Source: Ignavibacteria bacterium (lineage in GTDB: Bacteria > Bacteroidota > Ignavibacteria > Ignavibacteriales > Ignavibacteriaceae). Taken from it: a stretch of DNA of 42,577 nucleotides. The stretch lies in the NCBI GenBank assembly GCA_011052365.1, contig DRJC01000369.1, positions 1 to 42,577 of the forward strand. The letters are read 5' to 3'. Positions 18,455-24,735 of this stretch are shown here, piece after piece; positions within the stretch are counted from its first letter, which is position 1; each line of letters starts with the position of its first letter. A program made the translations under genes and the position numbers. The notes under the pieces were generated by a model that worked only from the letters and a program-made list of their open reading frames with translations, had not been told where the DNA came from and made no database searches.

Positions 18455-19990
18455 ATGAAAATCATACCCTTCATCTTAATTTTATTTTCATTAATTATTA
18501 ATGCCCAGCCTAAAAATGAAGTCCGTGCTGTTTGGATTGCTACAGCATATAATTTAGACTGGCCGACTTCGCACGGAGCCTATAATCAAAAAATCGAAAT
18601 TAGAAACATTTTAGATTCTTTAAAGAGAGCACATTTCAATACAATTTATTTACAGGTTAGAGCACGGGGTGATCTTTTATATCCATCTTCCATTGAACCG
18701 TTTGCAAAATCCTTAACCGGTAAATTAGGTAAAAACCCCGGTTACGATCCATTAAAATATTTTATTCAACAATCACACAAACGAGGTCTTGAGTTATATG
18801 CTTGGTGGAATGTTTATAAAGTATTCGGTAAAGGTTTACCGGAAAAAACAAAACCGGGTCATGTTGTTCTTGCTCACCCGGAACTCTGTAAATATTATAA
18901 AAACGAATGGTGGCTGGATCCCGGTAATCCAAAATCAAATGAATATTTGATGAAATTGGTAATTGAGTTGGTTACCAAGTATAATTTAGACGGCATCAAT
19001 TTGGATTATATGCGATACCCGGATAAAGATTTTGATGACGATTCCACCTACCGGATTTATGGTAAAGGAAAAAATAAAGATGAATGGCGCAGGGAAAATA
19101 TAAATAAATTTGTTACTGAGTTGTACGATAAAATTATTTCTATAAAACCGAATTTTAAAATCGGAAGCTCACCTTTGGGAATTTATAAAAACGATGATTC
19201 TACTTCTGCATTGTTTGGCGCATACAATAGAGCATCACAAGATTCTAAGGAATGGTTACTTGTCAAAAAGCAGGATTACATTTCACCCCAAATATTTTGG
19301 AACATAGACTCATTACCCAAATATGATATTTTATTAAAAGAATGGATCTCACATTCAAATGGGAGGCATGTAATTGCCGGAGTCGCAGCTTATAAACTTT
19401 TACCTGAATTTAAAAATTGGAAGATTACAGAAATAAGTGATCAAATAGATTCAATAAGAAAAATTGGTGCAAAAGGAATTTCAATATATAGGTTGGCAAT
19501 TTTAAGAAATAATGTTAAAGGTATTTATCAATTGTTAAAAGATGATAAATTTAAATATCCGGCAGGCATACCAACATATAATTGGAAAGATACTTCTAAA
19601 CCTTCACCGCCCCAAAATATAAAAATAAATCTAAATGAAAATCAAAATTTGTCTGTAGAATGGGAACTCCCGAAGAGTAATTTTAAGAAAACACCAAGAT
19701 ATTTTAATATTTATTTAAGCAATAAATTACCTGTGGATATATCCAATGTAAAAAATTTTCACAGATTTAGAGTAGATAAACAGAAAGCTATTATTATTTA
19801 TAAAGATGATCTTTCATTTGGCAGTAATTATTTAACAGTTACTTCACTAAGCAGCAACAATGTTGAAAGTAAAAAATCTAAATATGTATTTATTAGAAAA
19901 AAGAAATTATTGGGACTTACCGTAATTCAGATAAATTCAAAGCTTTATTATTTGAATGACCGGCAGTTATCAATTAAAGATTTTTATTGA
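18455..19990 (+). CDS. Exported GHL10 (DUF187/YngK-like) glycosidase-like protein
   Basis: 511 residues. Short signal peptide MKIIPFILILFSLIINAQ. Residues about 20-370 are a TIM-barrel of the glycosyl-hydrolase-like 10 family: EVRAVWIATAYNLDWPT at the start, HFNTIYLQVRARGDLLYPSSIEPF, GLELYAWWNVYKVF, and the strand GINLDYMRYPD with probable acidic catalytic residues. About 390-490 looks like a fibronectin-III-type domain (PSPPQNIKINLNENQNLSVEWELP). Homologues such as YngK are linked to cell-wall or surface glycan breakdown, but the substrate is not established. It starts 27 bases after aroB, possibly in the same transcript. The hairpin downstream has its U-tract on the other strand, so it does not look like this gene's terminator. 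Confidence 0.85.
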   Translation: MKIIPFILILFSLIINAQPKNEVRAVWIATAYNLDWPTSHGAYNQKIEIRNILDSLKRAHFNTIYLQVRARGDLLYPSSIEPFAKSLTGKLGKNPGYDPLKYFIQQSHKRGLELYAWWNVYKVFGKGLPEKTKPGHVVLAHPELCKYYKNEWWLDPGNPKSNEYLMKLVIELVTKYNLDGINLDYMRYPDKDFDDDSTYRIYGKGKNKDEWRRENINKFVTELYDKIISIKPNFKIGSSPLGIYKNDDSTSALFGAYNRASQDSKEWLLVKKQDYISPQIFWNIDSLPKYDILLKEWISHSNGRHVIAGVAAYKLLPEFKNWKITEISDQIDSIRKIGAKGISIYRLAILRNNVKGIYQLLKDDKFKYPAGIPTYNWKDTSKPSPPQNIKINLNENQNLSVEWELPKSNFKKTPRYFNIYLSNKLPVDISNVKNFHRFRVDKQKAIIIYKDDLSFGSNYLTVTSLSSNNVESKKSKYVFIRKKKLLGLTVIQINSKLYYLNDRQLSIKDFY

Positions 19991-20003
19991 AAACAAATTA
20001 TTT

Positions 20004-20046
20004 AAAAAAATACTGTCGGATTTTGAAGGCAAAAAATCCGACAGTA
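20004..20046 (-). terminator. Intrinsic terminator of small-RNA unit A
   Basis: A perfect 14-bp stem (20011-20024 with 20033-20046; core ACTGTCGGAT) and an 8-base loop. On the minus strand it is followed by T7; on the plus strand it is followed by GAGAGTGAG. The direction is therefore minus, away from the GHL10 gene. Confidence 0.85.
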
Positions 20047-20085
20047 GAGAGTGAGAATAAGGAGGGTTATTGCTAAACTATTTTC
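20004..20085 (-). ncRNA. Candidate sigma-54-driven small RNA, unit A
   Basis: About 82 nt, predicted from sequence alone. It starts at GAAAATAGTT (20085 downward), 12 bases after a sigma-54-like -12 element. It has an unpaired pyrimidine-rich middle containing CCCTCC (20066-20061), which is complementary to a strong Shine-Dalgarno, and ends in a 14-bp hairpin followed by seven Us. It contains no ATG. Unit B at 20229-20314 has the same order of elements and clear similarity in the promoter, first ten bases and middle. No named family is recognised. Confidence 0.6.
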
Positions 20086-20097
20086 AACTCTTTAGAA

Positions 20098-20112
20098 ACA
20101 ATATCTGTGCCA
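20098..20112 (-). promoter_or_regulatory. Sigma-54-like promoter A
   Basis: Minus strand reads TGGCACAGATATTGT. The -24 element TGGCAC and the -12 TTG are at consensus spacing (TGGCAC-N5-TTGC), but the last base is T instead of C, as it also is in promoter B. Confidence 0.55.
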
Positions 20113-20163
20113 TTTACAAATCTTTATTTGCAGTAAAAAAACCAACTTTTTAAATTCCGAAAA

Positions 20164-20198
20164 GGTAAAATTTACTTACAAAGAGGTAGAAATTACCT
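20164..20198 (-). promoter_or_regulatory. Pair of related dyads upstream of promoter A (possible activator sites)
   Basis: AGGTAAAATTTACTT (from 20163) and AGGTAGAAATTACCT (20184-20198) are similar imperfect palindromes with centres about 21-22 bases apart, two helical turns. They lie about 80-112 bases upstream of the predicted start, the usual place for sigma-54 enhancer-binding proteins. A third copy-like motif is at 20435-20449. Confidence 0.4.
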
Positions 20199-20228
20199 GT
20201 AAATATATTCTAAAATTAAATTCTCTTT

Positions 20229-20269
20229 AAAAGAAAGGAGCCGTTAAGTTTGAGAGCAAACTTAACGGC
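20229..20269 (-). terminator. Intrinsic terminator of small-RNA unit B
   Basis: A perfect 12-bp stem (20240-20251 with 20258-20269, GCCGTTAAGTTT and complement) with loop of six bases, followed on the minus strand by a U-rich tract TCCTTTCTTTT. Confidence 0.8.
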
Positions 20270-20314
20270 AAAAGTGAGTCAATATGTGAGGTGCTATGCT
20301 TTATAACTATTTTC
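20229..20314 (-). ncRNA. Candidate sigma-54-driven small RNA, unit B
   Basis: About 86 nt. It begins GAAAATAGTTATAAAGCATA at 20314, identical to unit A for ten bases and then similar with small gaps. It has a C-rich stretch GCACCTC (20294-20288) complementary to GAGGU-type ribosome binding sites, a TATTGACTCAC segment matching TATTCTCAC in A, and a 12-bp terminator hairpin followed by TCCTTTCTTTT. No ATG. The terminator stems of A and B share shape but not sequence, which suggests both copies are under selection. Confidence 0.6.
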
Positions 20315-20326
20315 GTAATGAGTTGT

Positions 20327-20341
20327 ACAAGTATAGTGCCA
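20327..20341 (-). promoter_or_regulatory. Sigma-54-like promoter B
   Basis: Minus strand reads TGGCACTATACTTGT, with the same spacing and the same TTGT variant as promoter A. It lies 12 bases before the conserved GAAAATAGTT. Confidence 0.55.
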
Positions 20342-20434
20342 ACAGGTAAATCTTTGAAATCAGATTAAAAACGAACTATATGATAATCTTATTTTAATAA
20401 ACACACATTTAGGCTGAATATTATGAGACAGTTG

Positions 20435-20449
20435 GAGGTAAATTTAAGT
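20435..20449 (-). promoter_or_regulatory. AGGTAAATTT motif upstream of promoter B
   Basis: GAGGTAAATTTAAGT resembles the two dyads upstream of promoter A (AGGTAAAATTTAC, AGGTAGAAATTACC). It lies about 120-135 bases upstream of the predicted start of unit B. Weak on its own. Confidence 0.3.
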
Positions 20450-20740
20450 GAAAAATTATGAAAGAAATTAAATGTTTTAATAGAAAGAATTGCTTCTTCA
20501 ATGTTTTTTGTTTTTGAAATTATTAAGCGATTATGTCCCCAAGGAAGTTATGCAACGGCTTGTGTCACAAATATAAACTTTTGATATAAAACAAATACCA
20601 TTATCTCATTGCGTAAATATATTATTTTTCGAAACAAATGATACGATATGATTCGTTTTTATTCGATAAATATCCGATAGTTTATTTCTGATTATGATAC
20701 TATGTAATTTATTTTGATATGTTAATGCTTCAACGAATGC
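20450..20740. other. Gene-free stretch with cassette-like remnants
   Basis: No credible coding frame. GTTATGCAACGGCTTGTGTC at 20548-20567 resembles the right arm of the repeat at 22112-22130 and may be a decayed fifth attC-like arm. Around 20636-20680 the sequence AATGATACGAT...ATTCGAT resembles the region just upstream of the fic gene (21946-21987), as if the promoter of a lost cassette remained. Confidence 0.3.
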
Positions 20741-20875
20741 CTATAACGATCTTGCTATGAGTAGCACGGGATTTCAACGCTACTCACTTTCAAACTACTA
20801 TATCGTTTATTTTTACTTACCATCTTCATTTTTCGCACTTTCATCCGCATTACTTATAGCCATTGTTGTGTAGTG
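20741..20875 (-). repeat. attC-like imperfect inverted repeat 1 (after fic)
   Basis: The ends are complementary with bulges: arm 20745-20765 pairs with 20847-20867, sharing AAC at the tip and GCTATGAGTA against GCTATAAGTA. It ends directly at the fic stop codon. An extra 8-bp hairpin TGAGTAGC/GCTACTCA sits at 20758-20786. The AAC...GTT ends with unpaired bases fit attC architecture, but the consensus RYYYAAC/GTTRRRY boxes are not matched exactly. Confidence 0.45.
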
Positions 20876-21916
20876 TTATTTTATTGAATAATTCGTTCCG
20901 GCTCCAGTTCCATATTTTTCTATCAAGTTTTCAGTTAATAATTTGGTTAAGATTCTTTTTACCGTTGAATTAGGTATATGTAATTTGTTAGCTATTTCTC
21001 CTGATTTACTTCCCGGATTATTTTCAACAAATACAAGTATTGATTTTTCTCTCGGTGATAATTTTGCTTTTGTTCCTTTAATTTCCAACTGCTTCATTAG
21101 CTGTTCTTGAATGTTCAATAATGCAGAGAAAAAGAAATTAATCCATTCCGTCACATTTTCATTTGGTCTTTGTGCTTGACACTGCCTTAACTTTAAATAA
21201 TATTCACTTTTTCGACTTTCAATTTCGTGTTCAAAACTGACATATTGAATCCAGCTATATCCATTCTTTAAAAGTAATAATGTTGCTAATAATCTACTTA
21301 ATCGTCCGTTTCCGTCTTGAAAAGGATGTATGCTTACAAATTCATATGAAAATATAGCCGATTTTACCAACGGGTGAGTTTCCGTGTCAGTATTATACCA
21401 GTTAATTAATTCGCGCATTGCGTCTTCTGTCTCATAACCTGCATTAGTAGTTTGAAAAATGATTTGCTTGGTTCCGTCAGGTAGTGTTGCTTCAACTGCA
21501 TTTGAAAGTTGTTTGTAATTACCTTTATGCCATTTGTCTTTTTCACTATGTTTTAACAAAAGGTTATGTAAATTTTTAAGATCGTTTTCAGTAATATTAA
21601 TTTCATTGTAATTTTCAGAAATTAATTTCAATACTTCAAAATATCCGACTACTTCTTGTGTGTCTCTATCTTCAATTTTAGTTATTTCAAGGTTGTCTAA
21701 TAATACCTTAACTTCTTCATTGCTCATTTTAGAGCCTTCAATTCTTGTTGAAGCTCCTACACTACGAACAGTTGCAATGTTTTTTAATTGTTTTAAACTT
21801 TGCTTCTCTTTTTTTTCAATAGTTGTCCACGATGCGTCAAATCTGTCAATTTTACTTACTATTCGAAGTAAGTTCCAGTCTAAATTTATTTTTAATTTAT
21901 ATACCTTGTCTATCAT
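20876..21916 (-). CDS. Fic-domain protein with C-terminal winged helix
   Basis: 346 residues. The Fic core motif HPFQDGNGRLSRLL (near residue 200) has all catalytic residues, so it is expected to transfer AMP (or another nucleotide moiety) to a protein target. An inhibitory motif S-x-x-x-E-G (STRIEG, about residues 56-61) lies N-terminal to the Fic core, placing it among self-inhibited class II Fic proteins. The C-terminal 70 residues (LSPREKSILVFVENNPGSKSGEIANKLHIPNSTVKRILTKLL) form a winged helix that probably binds its own promoter. Target unknown. The start ATG is only 4 bases after a TATATTTG -7 box, so the message may be leaderless. It sits first from the left in the cassette-like cluster. 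Confidence 0.92.
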   Translation of the reverse strand: MIDKVYKLKINLDWNLLRIVSKIDRFDASWTTIEKKEKQSLKQLKNIATVRSVGASTRIEGSKMSNEEVKVLLDNLEITKIEDRDTQEVVGYFEVLKLISENYNEINITENDLKNLHNLLLKHSEKDKWHKGNYKQLSNAVEATLPDGTKQIIFQTTNAGYETEDAMRELINWYNTDTETHPLVKSAIFSYEFVSIHPFQDGNGRLSRLLATLLLLKNGYSWIQYVSFEHEIESRKSEYYLKLRQCQAQRPNENVTEWINFFFSALLNIQEQLMKQLEIKGTKAKLSPREKSILVFVENNPGSKSGEIANKLHIPNSTVKRILTKLLTENLIEKYGTGAGTNYSIK

Positions 21917-21920
21917 ACTG

Positions 21921-21987
21921 CAAATATAATAGATTTTTTATTGTAATGATACGATTTGAGCTAAATATATTCGATTTTGATACGATT
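21921..21987 (-). promoter_or_regulatory. fic promoter region with repeated TGATACGATT
   Basis: TATATTTG (minus strand, 21928-21921) matches the Bacteroidota -7 box TAnnTTTG. Upstream, TGATACGATT occurs twice at 21947-21956 and 21978-21987, exactly 31 bases (three turns) apart, with a further TTCGATT between. This is a plausible operator for the winged-helix end of Fic. No good -33 TTG was found. Confidence 0.45.
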
Positions 21988-21997
21988 TTTTAATGCT

Positions 21998-22130
21998 GCA
22001 CAAATGGTCTCGCATATGCACAGTGGCGGGTTCTCCGTATTTCTATTAATTATTGCTATATCGTTTAATTTATTCATATCCATTTCATTTATTGCACTTT
22101 ACCCGCCATTGTGTATATGCAATGTTGTGT
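21998..22130 (-). repeat. attC-like imperfect inverted repeat 2 (after yhcG-like gene)
   Basis: GCATATGCACAGTGGCGGGT at 22012-22031 is complementary to 22101-22120 at 18 of 20 positions. Outer GCACAA (21998) and TTGTGT (22125-22130) also pair, with unpaired bases between. It abuts the stop of the nuclease gene at 22136. This is the clearest of the four repeats. Confidence 0.55.
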
Positions 22131-22135
22131 GGTCG

Positions 22136-23146
22136 TTATTTGTCATTCAATATCTCTTTCACTTTTTCTTTCAATATTTTCTTGTCCGGAAGATATAATT
22201 GATATTCTCCCACTGCTAATTTGTTTGATAATGTCGCAGTTGCATACTCAACAAAAACATCATCTTTTTCAGCAGCTAGTATTATTCCTATTGTTTCATT
22301 ATCTGTTTCATTTATAACTTCTTTGTTGAAATAATTCAAATAAGTTATCATCTGTCCAATATCTTTGTGTTCGACTTCACTAATCTTTAAATCAATTAGG
22401 ACAAAACATTTCAGTATGTAGTTATAAAATACCAAGTCAATAAAATTGTGTTTGTTTGCAAGAGTTATTTTGTATTGCCTACCAACAAAGGCAAAACCTT
22501 TCCCAAGTTCCAAAAGAAATTGTTGTAAATTATCAATCAATTTGGTTTCTAACTGACTTTCTGACAATAAATCGTTATGAGGAATGCCTAAAAACTCAAA
22601 TACATACGGGTCTTTTATCAAGTCTTTTTCATTCTTTGGTTTATAACCTTTCTTTGCAAGGTCAAGAATTTCCTTTTTGTCCTTACTCAATGCTATTCTT
22701 TGGAATAATCCGGTTCTTTTTTGTCGTCTTAATTCTCGAACACTCCAATTTTCAATTATTATTTGGTTCTCGTAAAACTTCCTTTCTGTGTCATCTTTAA
22801 TCTTCAAAAGTTCGTAATAATGAGACCAACTCAATAAGTGTGACGCTGTCACACCTTTTGGATATTTTATGTAAAAAAGTCTCATATATACAAGGTTGCT
22901 TCTACTAAAACCTGTTCCATGAATAGCAGTTAAATCTTTGGAAAGTTTGTCTAACAGTTTCATCCCATATTCAGCTTTTAAATTTCCTTTTTGTTCAAAT
23001 TCTACAATATATTTTCCTGTTTCCCAATTTGACAGTGTTAATTCATCATTTATAGATTTATAAGCTCTTTGTTTGGCTTTTTGAAATCTATCACTAATTT
23101 TTGCAATTAGTTTTTTATATTCTTTATTATCAAATATTTCTATCAT
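22136..23146 (-). CDS. YhcG/DUF1016-type PDDEXK nuclease-domain protein
   Basis: About 336 residues from the ATG at 23146, which has AAAGAG just upstream; the frame extends to a TTG at 23164. The N-terminal half is the DUF1016 N domain (SDRFQKAKQRAYKSINDELTLSNWETGKYIVEFEQKG, GFSRSNLVYMRLFY, LSWSHYYELLKIKDD). The C-terminal half is a PDDEXK fold: ESQLETKLIDNLQQFLLELG, then HNFIDLVFYNYILKCFVLIDLKIS with D and D-x-K, and GQMITYLNYFNKE. The family is found with restriction and defence genes and mobile elements; its exact role is unsettled. Lies in the cassette-like cluster. Confidence 0.9.
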   Translation of the reverse strand: MIEIFDNKEYKKLIAKISDRFQKAKQRAYKSINDELTLSNWETGKYIVEFEQKGNLKAEYGMKLLDKLSKDLTAIHGTGFSRSNLVYMRLFYIKYPKGVTASHLLSWSHYYELLKIKDDTERKFYENQIIIENWSVRELRRQKRTGLFQRIALSKDKKEILDLAKKGYKPKNEKDLIKDPYVFEFLGIPHNDLLSESQLETKLIDNLQQFLLELGKGFAFVGRQYKITLANKHNFIDLVFYNYILKCFVLIDLKISEVEHKDIGQMITYLNYFNKEVINETDNETIGIILAAEKDDVFVEYATATLSNKLAVGEYQLYLPDKKILKEKVKEILNDK

Positions 23147-23168
23147 ATTTTTCTCTTTCTTCAAAAAA

Positions 23169-23207
23169 GTGAGACACTGTCACACCAATTCATTTTATTC
23201 AAAGATA
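23169..23207 (-). promoter_or_regulatory. Promoter and operator-like palindrome of the yhcG-like gene
   Basis: TATCTTTG (minus strand, 23207-23200) fits TAnnTTTG. Next, 23169-23186 reads GTGAGACACTGTCACACC, a palindrome with arms GTGAGAC/GTCACAC. A near-identical palindrome, GTGTGACGCTGTCACACC, occurs inside the gene at 22838-22855. The first sits where a repressor would block transcription start. Confidence 0.45.
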
Positions 23208-23263
23208 TAATCTTTATCTTTAATAAATAGAGACTATTTTTCTACCCGTTATTAAATGCCCAT

Positions 23264-23308
23264 AACGGTTTGAATAAACGCCCGTTTTAATGGCGTTTAT
23301 TTTTTGTT
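23264..23308 (-). repeat. attC-like short inverted repeat 3 (after grpB-like gene)
   Basis: AATAAACGCC (23273-23282) pairs perfectly with GGCGTTTATT (23292-23301), with AACGG and GTT at the outer ends. The right end overlaps the stop codon of the GrpB-like gene. It is much shorter than repeats 1 and 2. Confidence 0.45.
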
Positions 23309-23909
23309 ACTTACTTTTTGTTTTTGCATTGTACCACAAAATAGCTTTTGATTCTTCGGTCTTTATGAAACTATCCTTACCATCGTTATATTCCATTCCA
23401 TCTCTCCAGTTTTTTGAACTCAATTGTTTTTTAATTGCTTCATATCGGCTTTTGATTTCTGGATGTTCTATTAAATACTCCCTAAAAGCAATGTGCCGTA
23501 TCCACTCTGAAGTTCCAAATTCCCAAATGTGAACATGGGTTAATCTTTGGAAATTAATTTCCTCATGTGGTATTATGTTATTTTCGGTATAAGTGTTCTT
23601 AAACTTTATATGGTCATTTTTATTTTTTAATCCAACAAAAAGTCTTCTAAGTGGCATTGCTGAATTAAATACTTCATAGTATAAGTAATGATTGCTAATC
23701 ATTGGTTCAATCGTTTCATCTAAGTCGTAAGCACTGTTGATTCCAACCGCTATGTCAATTACAGGCTTAGCTGCTAAATTTGGAACTGAAGTACTTCCAA
23801 TGTGTTCAATCCTTGGATTTAATTTTCCGAGAATGTCGTTTAACTCATTTTTAATCAACTTGAATTTATTTGGCCATTCAGGATTATATTTTTCTATTTC
23901 AATTTTCAT
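23307..23909 (-). CDS. GrpB-like nucleotidyltransferase-fold protein (UPF0157)
   Basis: 200 residues from the ATG at 23909; a TTG five codons upstream is rejected. Motifs: YNPEWPNKFKLIKNEL, IEHIGSTSVPNLAAKPVIDIAVG (the GS-x13-D-x-D-like nucleotidyltransferase pattern), and HVHIWEFGTSEWIRHIAFREYLIEHPE. The family is widespread, sometimes fused to dephospho-CoA kinase; its substrate is not known. The start lies about 17 bases from the neighbouring attC-like repeat, the tight spacing usual for gene cassettes. Confidence 0.88.
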   Translation of the reverse strand: MKIEIEKYNPEWPNKFKLIKNELNDILGKLNPRIEHIGSTSVPNLAAKPVIDIAVGINSAYDLDETIEPMISNHYLYYEVFNSAMPLRRLFVGLKNKNDHIKFKNTYTENNIIPHEEINFQRLTHVHIWEFGTSEWIRHIAFREYLIEHPEIKSRYEAIKKQLSSKNWRDGMEYNDGKDSFIKTEESKAILWYNAKTKSK

Positions 23910-23925
23910 TGGATGCAATTGCAAC

Positions 23926-24069
23926 TAACATCTTAATAAACGCATTGCGTTTATTCCATAGATTTTAGAATAATTTTAAAAGTAGTGCCTTACCCCGGAG
24001 TGGAATTTTTAACAAAAATTTTACCATTATGATAGTTCTCTTAACCCCGCATTACGTATAGGTTTTGTT
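23926..24069 (-). repeat. attC-like repeat 4 (after mazF), with a long loop
   Basis: The left arm (from CTAACATCTTAATAAACGCA, about 23925-23949) is partly complementary to 24046-24069 (GCATTACGTATAGG...GTT); matches include ATGCG/CGCAT and the AAC/GTT ends. The loop contains a 91-base copy of the kinase 3' end. A separate 10-bp palindrome AATAAACGCA/TGCGTTTATT lies at 23935-23955, close to repeat 3. Pairing is weaker than in repeats 1-3. Confidence 0.35.
23950..24040 (-). pseudogene. Duplicated 3' end of the histidine kinase gene
   Basis: 91 bases match 24735-24825 with 7 differences, ungapped (about 92%). Read on the minus strand it gives ENYHNGKIFVKNSTPG, a stop, then GTTFKIILKSME and stop. 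It is therefore a broken copy of the last 30 codons of the kinase at 24736-25941. With the intact end it forms direct repeats on both sides of the mazF module. Confidence 0.9.
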
Positions 24070-24080
24070 GGCTCACATAT

Positions 24081-24401
24081 TTATTTCAATCCAAGTATTT
24101 CCTTCAATTTAGAATCAAGTTGTTCTAATGTTTCTTTTTTTAGTTCACCAATTTTTCCAATAATTGATTCAATTTCCAGAGTTGCTAATTTATTTGTTCT
24201 TATCAAAGATGATTTCTTTAATCTATTAATTTTGTCAGGTTCTAATAAAATGTCTGTCTGTTCACTCCATTTAAGTTTTGTAGTTATAAATGTTACAATA
24301 ATATCAAAATTGCCTTTGTAAAGTATAACGGCAGGCCTTTTTTTAACCCCTTTTAGATTTGTAAAAGGAAACGGAATTAAAACAATATCTCCCTTTTTCA
24401 T
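24081..24401 (-). CDS. MazF/PemK-type toxin (endoribonuclease)
   Basis: 106 residues. MKKGDIVLIPFPFTNLKGVKKRPAVIL is the standard PemK/MazF opening, with later TFITTKL and LIRTNKLATLEIESIIGKIGELKKE, the S-x-x-R-T motif region. Such toxins cut mRNA at short sequences when freed from antitoxin. The start overlaps the antitoxin stop by 4 bases (ATGA), as expected for a toxin-antitoxin pair. Flanked by direct repeats of the kinase 3' end. Confidence 0.93.
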   Translation of the reverse strand: MKKGDIVLIPFPFTNLKGVKKRPAVILYKGNFDIIVTFITTKLKWSEQTDILLEPDKINRLKKSSLIRTNKLATLEIESIIGKIGELKKETLEQLDSKLKEILGLK

Positions 24402-24625
24402 TGAAATTTTTCAATTAGGTCGGATTCATCATATATTTCTTCTTCATCGTTTAAAAAATCAAACGATTTTGATTCAGAAGTTAATTTCATTATCCCTTCT
24501 GTGATTTTTTTGTCGTCGTATGATTTTAAAAGAAAGTCAACATAATCAGAAATTTCTTTCAATCTCGAATCCGGTAGCAAAGAAATCTTACTAATTGTTT
24601 CATTTATCAAAATTTCTCTATTCAT
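24398..24625 (-). CDS. Antitoxin of the MazF-type toxin (DUF2281-like)
   Basis: 75 residues. The first half, ETISKISLLPDSRLKEISDYVDFLLKSYDD, resembles the DUF2281 antitoxin helix region; the second half is acidic (DFLNDEEEIYDESDLIEKF), suited to wrap the toxin. No AbrB or ribbon-helix-helix DNA-binding motif is obvious. It precedes the toxin and overlaps it by 4 bases. AAGGATG lies about 8 bases upstream of ATG. Confidence 0.85.
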   Translation of the reverse strand: MNREILINETISKISLLPDSRLKEISDYVDFLLKSYDDKKITEGIMKLTSESKSFDFLNDEEEIYDESDLIEKFQ

Positions 24626-24645
24626 ATTTATACATCCTTATATTA

Positions 24646-24675
24646 CAAATATAGTGTATTTTTTAAAATTGTCAA
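24646..24675 (-). promoter_or_regulatory. Promoter of the antitoxin-toxin pair (Bacteroidota type)
   Basis: Minus strand: TTGACA with TTG at 24675-24673, a 19-base spacer, then TATATTTG at 24653-24646. This is an exact match to the Bacteroidota TTG-N19-TAnnTTTG promoter, 20 bases before the antitoxin ATG. Confidence 0.7.
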
Positions 24676-24735
24676 TACTTATAGTATCTTTCCTTTATGA
24701 AAGCTAAATTAAAAACCTTAATAAAGCAGGATTAT

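Noticed and set aside
20011-20046. Hairpin as the terminator of the GHL10 gene
   Set aside because: The U-tract is only on the minus strand; on the plus strand the hairpin is followed by GAGAGTGAG.
20535-20572. Third sigma-54-like site (minus strand TGACACAAGCCGTTGCA)
   Set aside because: The spacer is one base too long and the essential GG at -24 is GA; no GAAAATAGTT or terminator follows. It fits better as a decayed repeat arm.
19991-24735. Integron integrase or other recombinase in the accessory region
   Set aside because: All sizeable frames are accounted for (Fic, DUF1016, GrpB, MazF, antitoxin); none has tyrosine-recombinase motifs.
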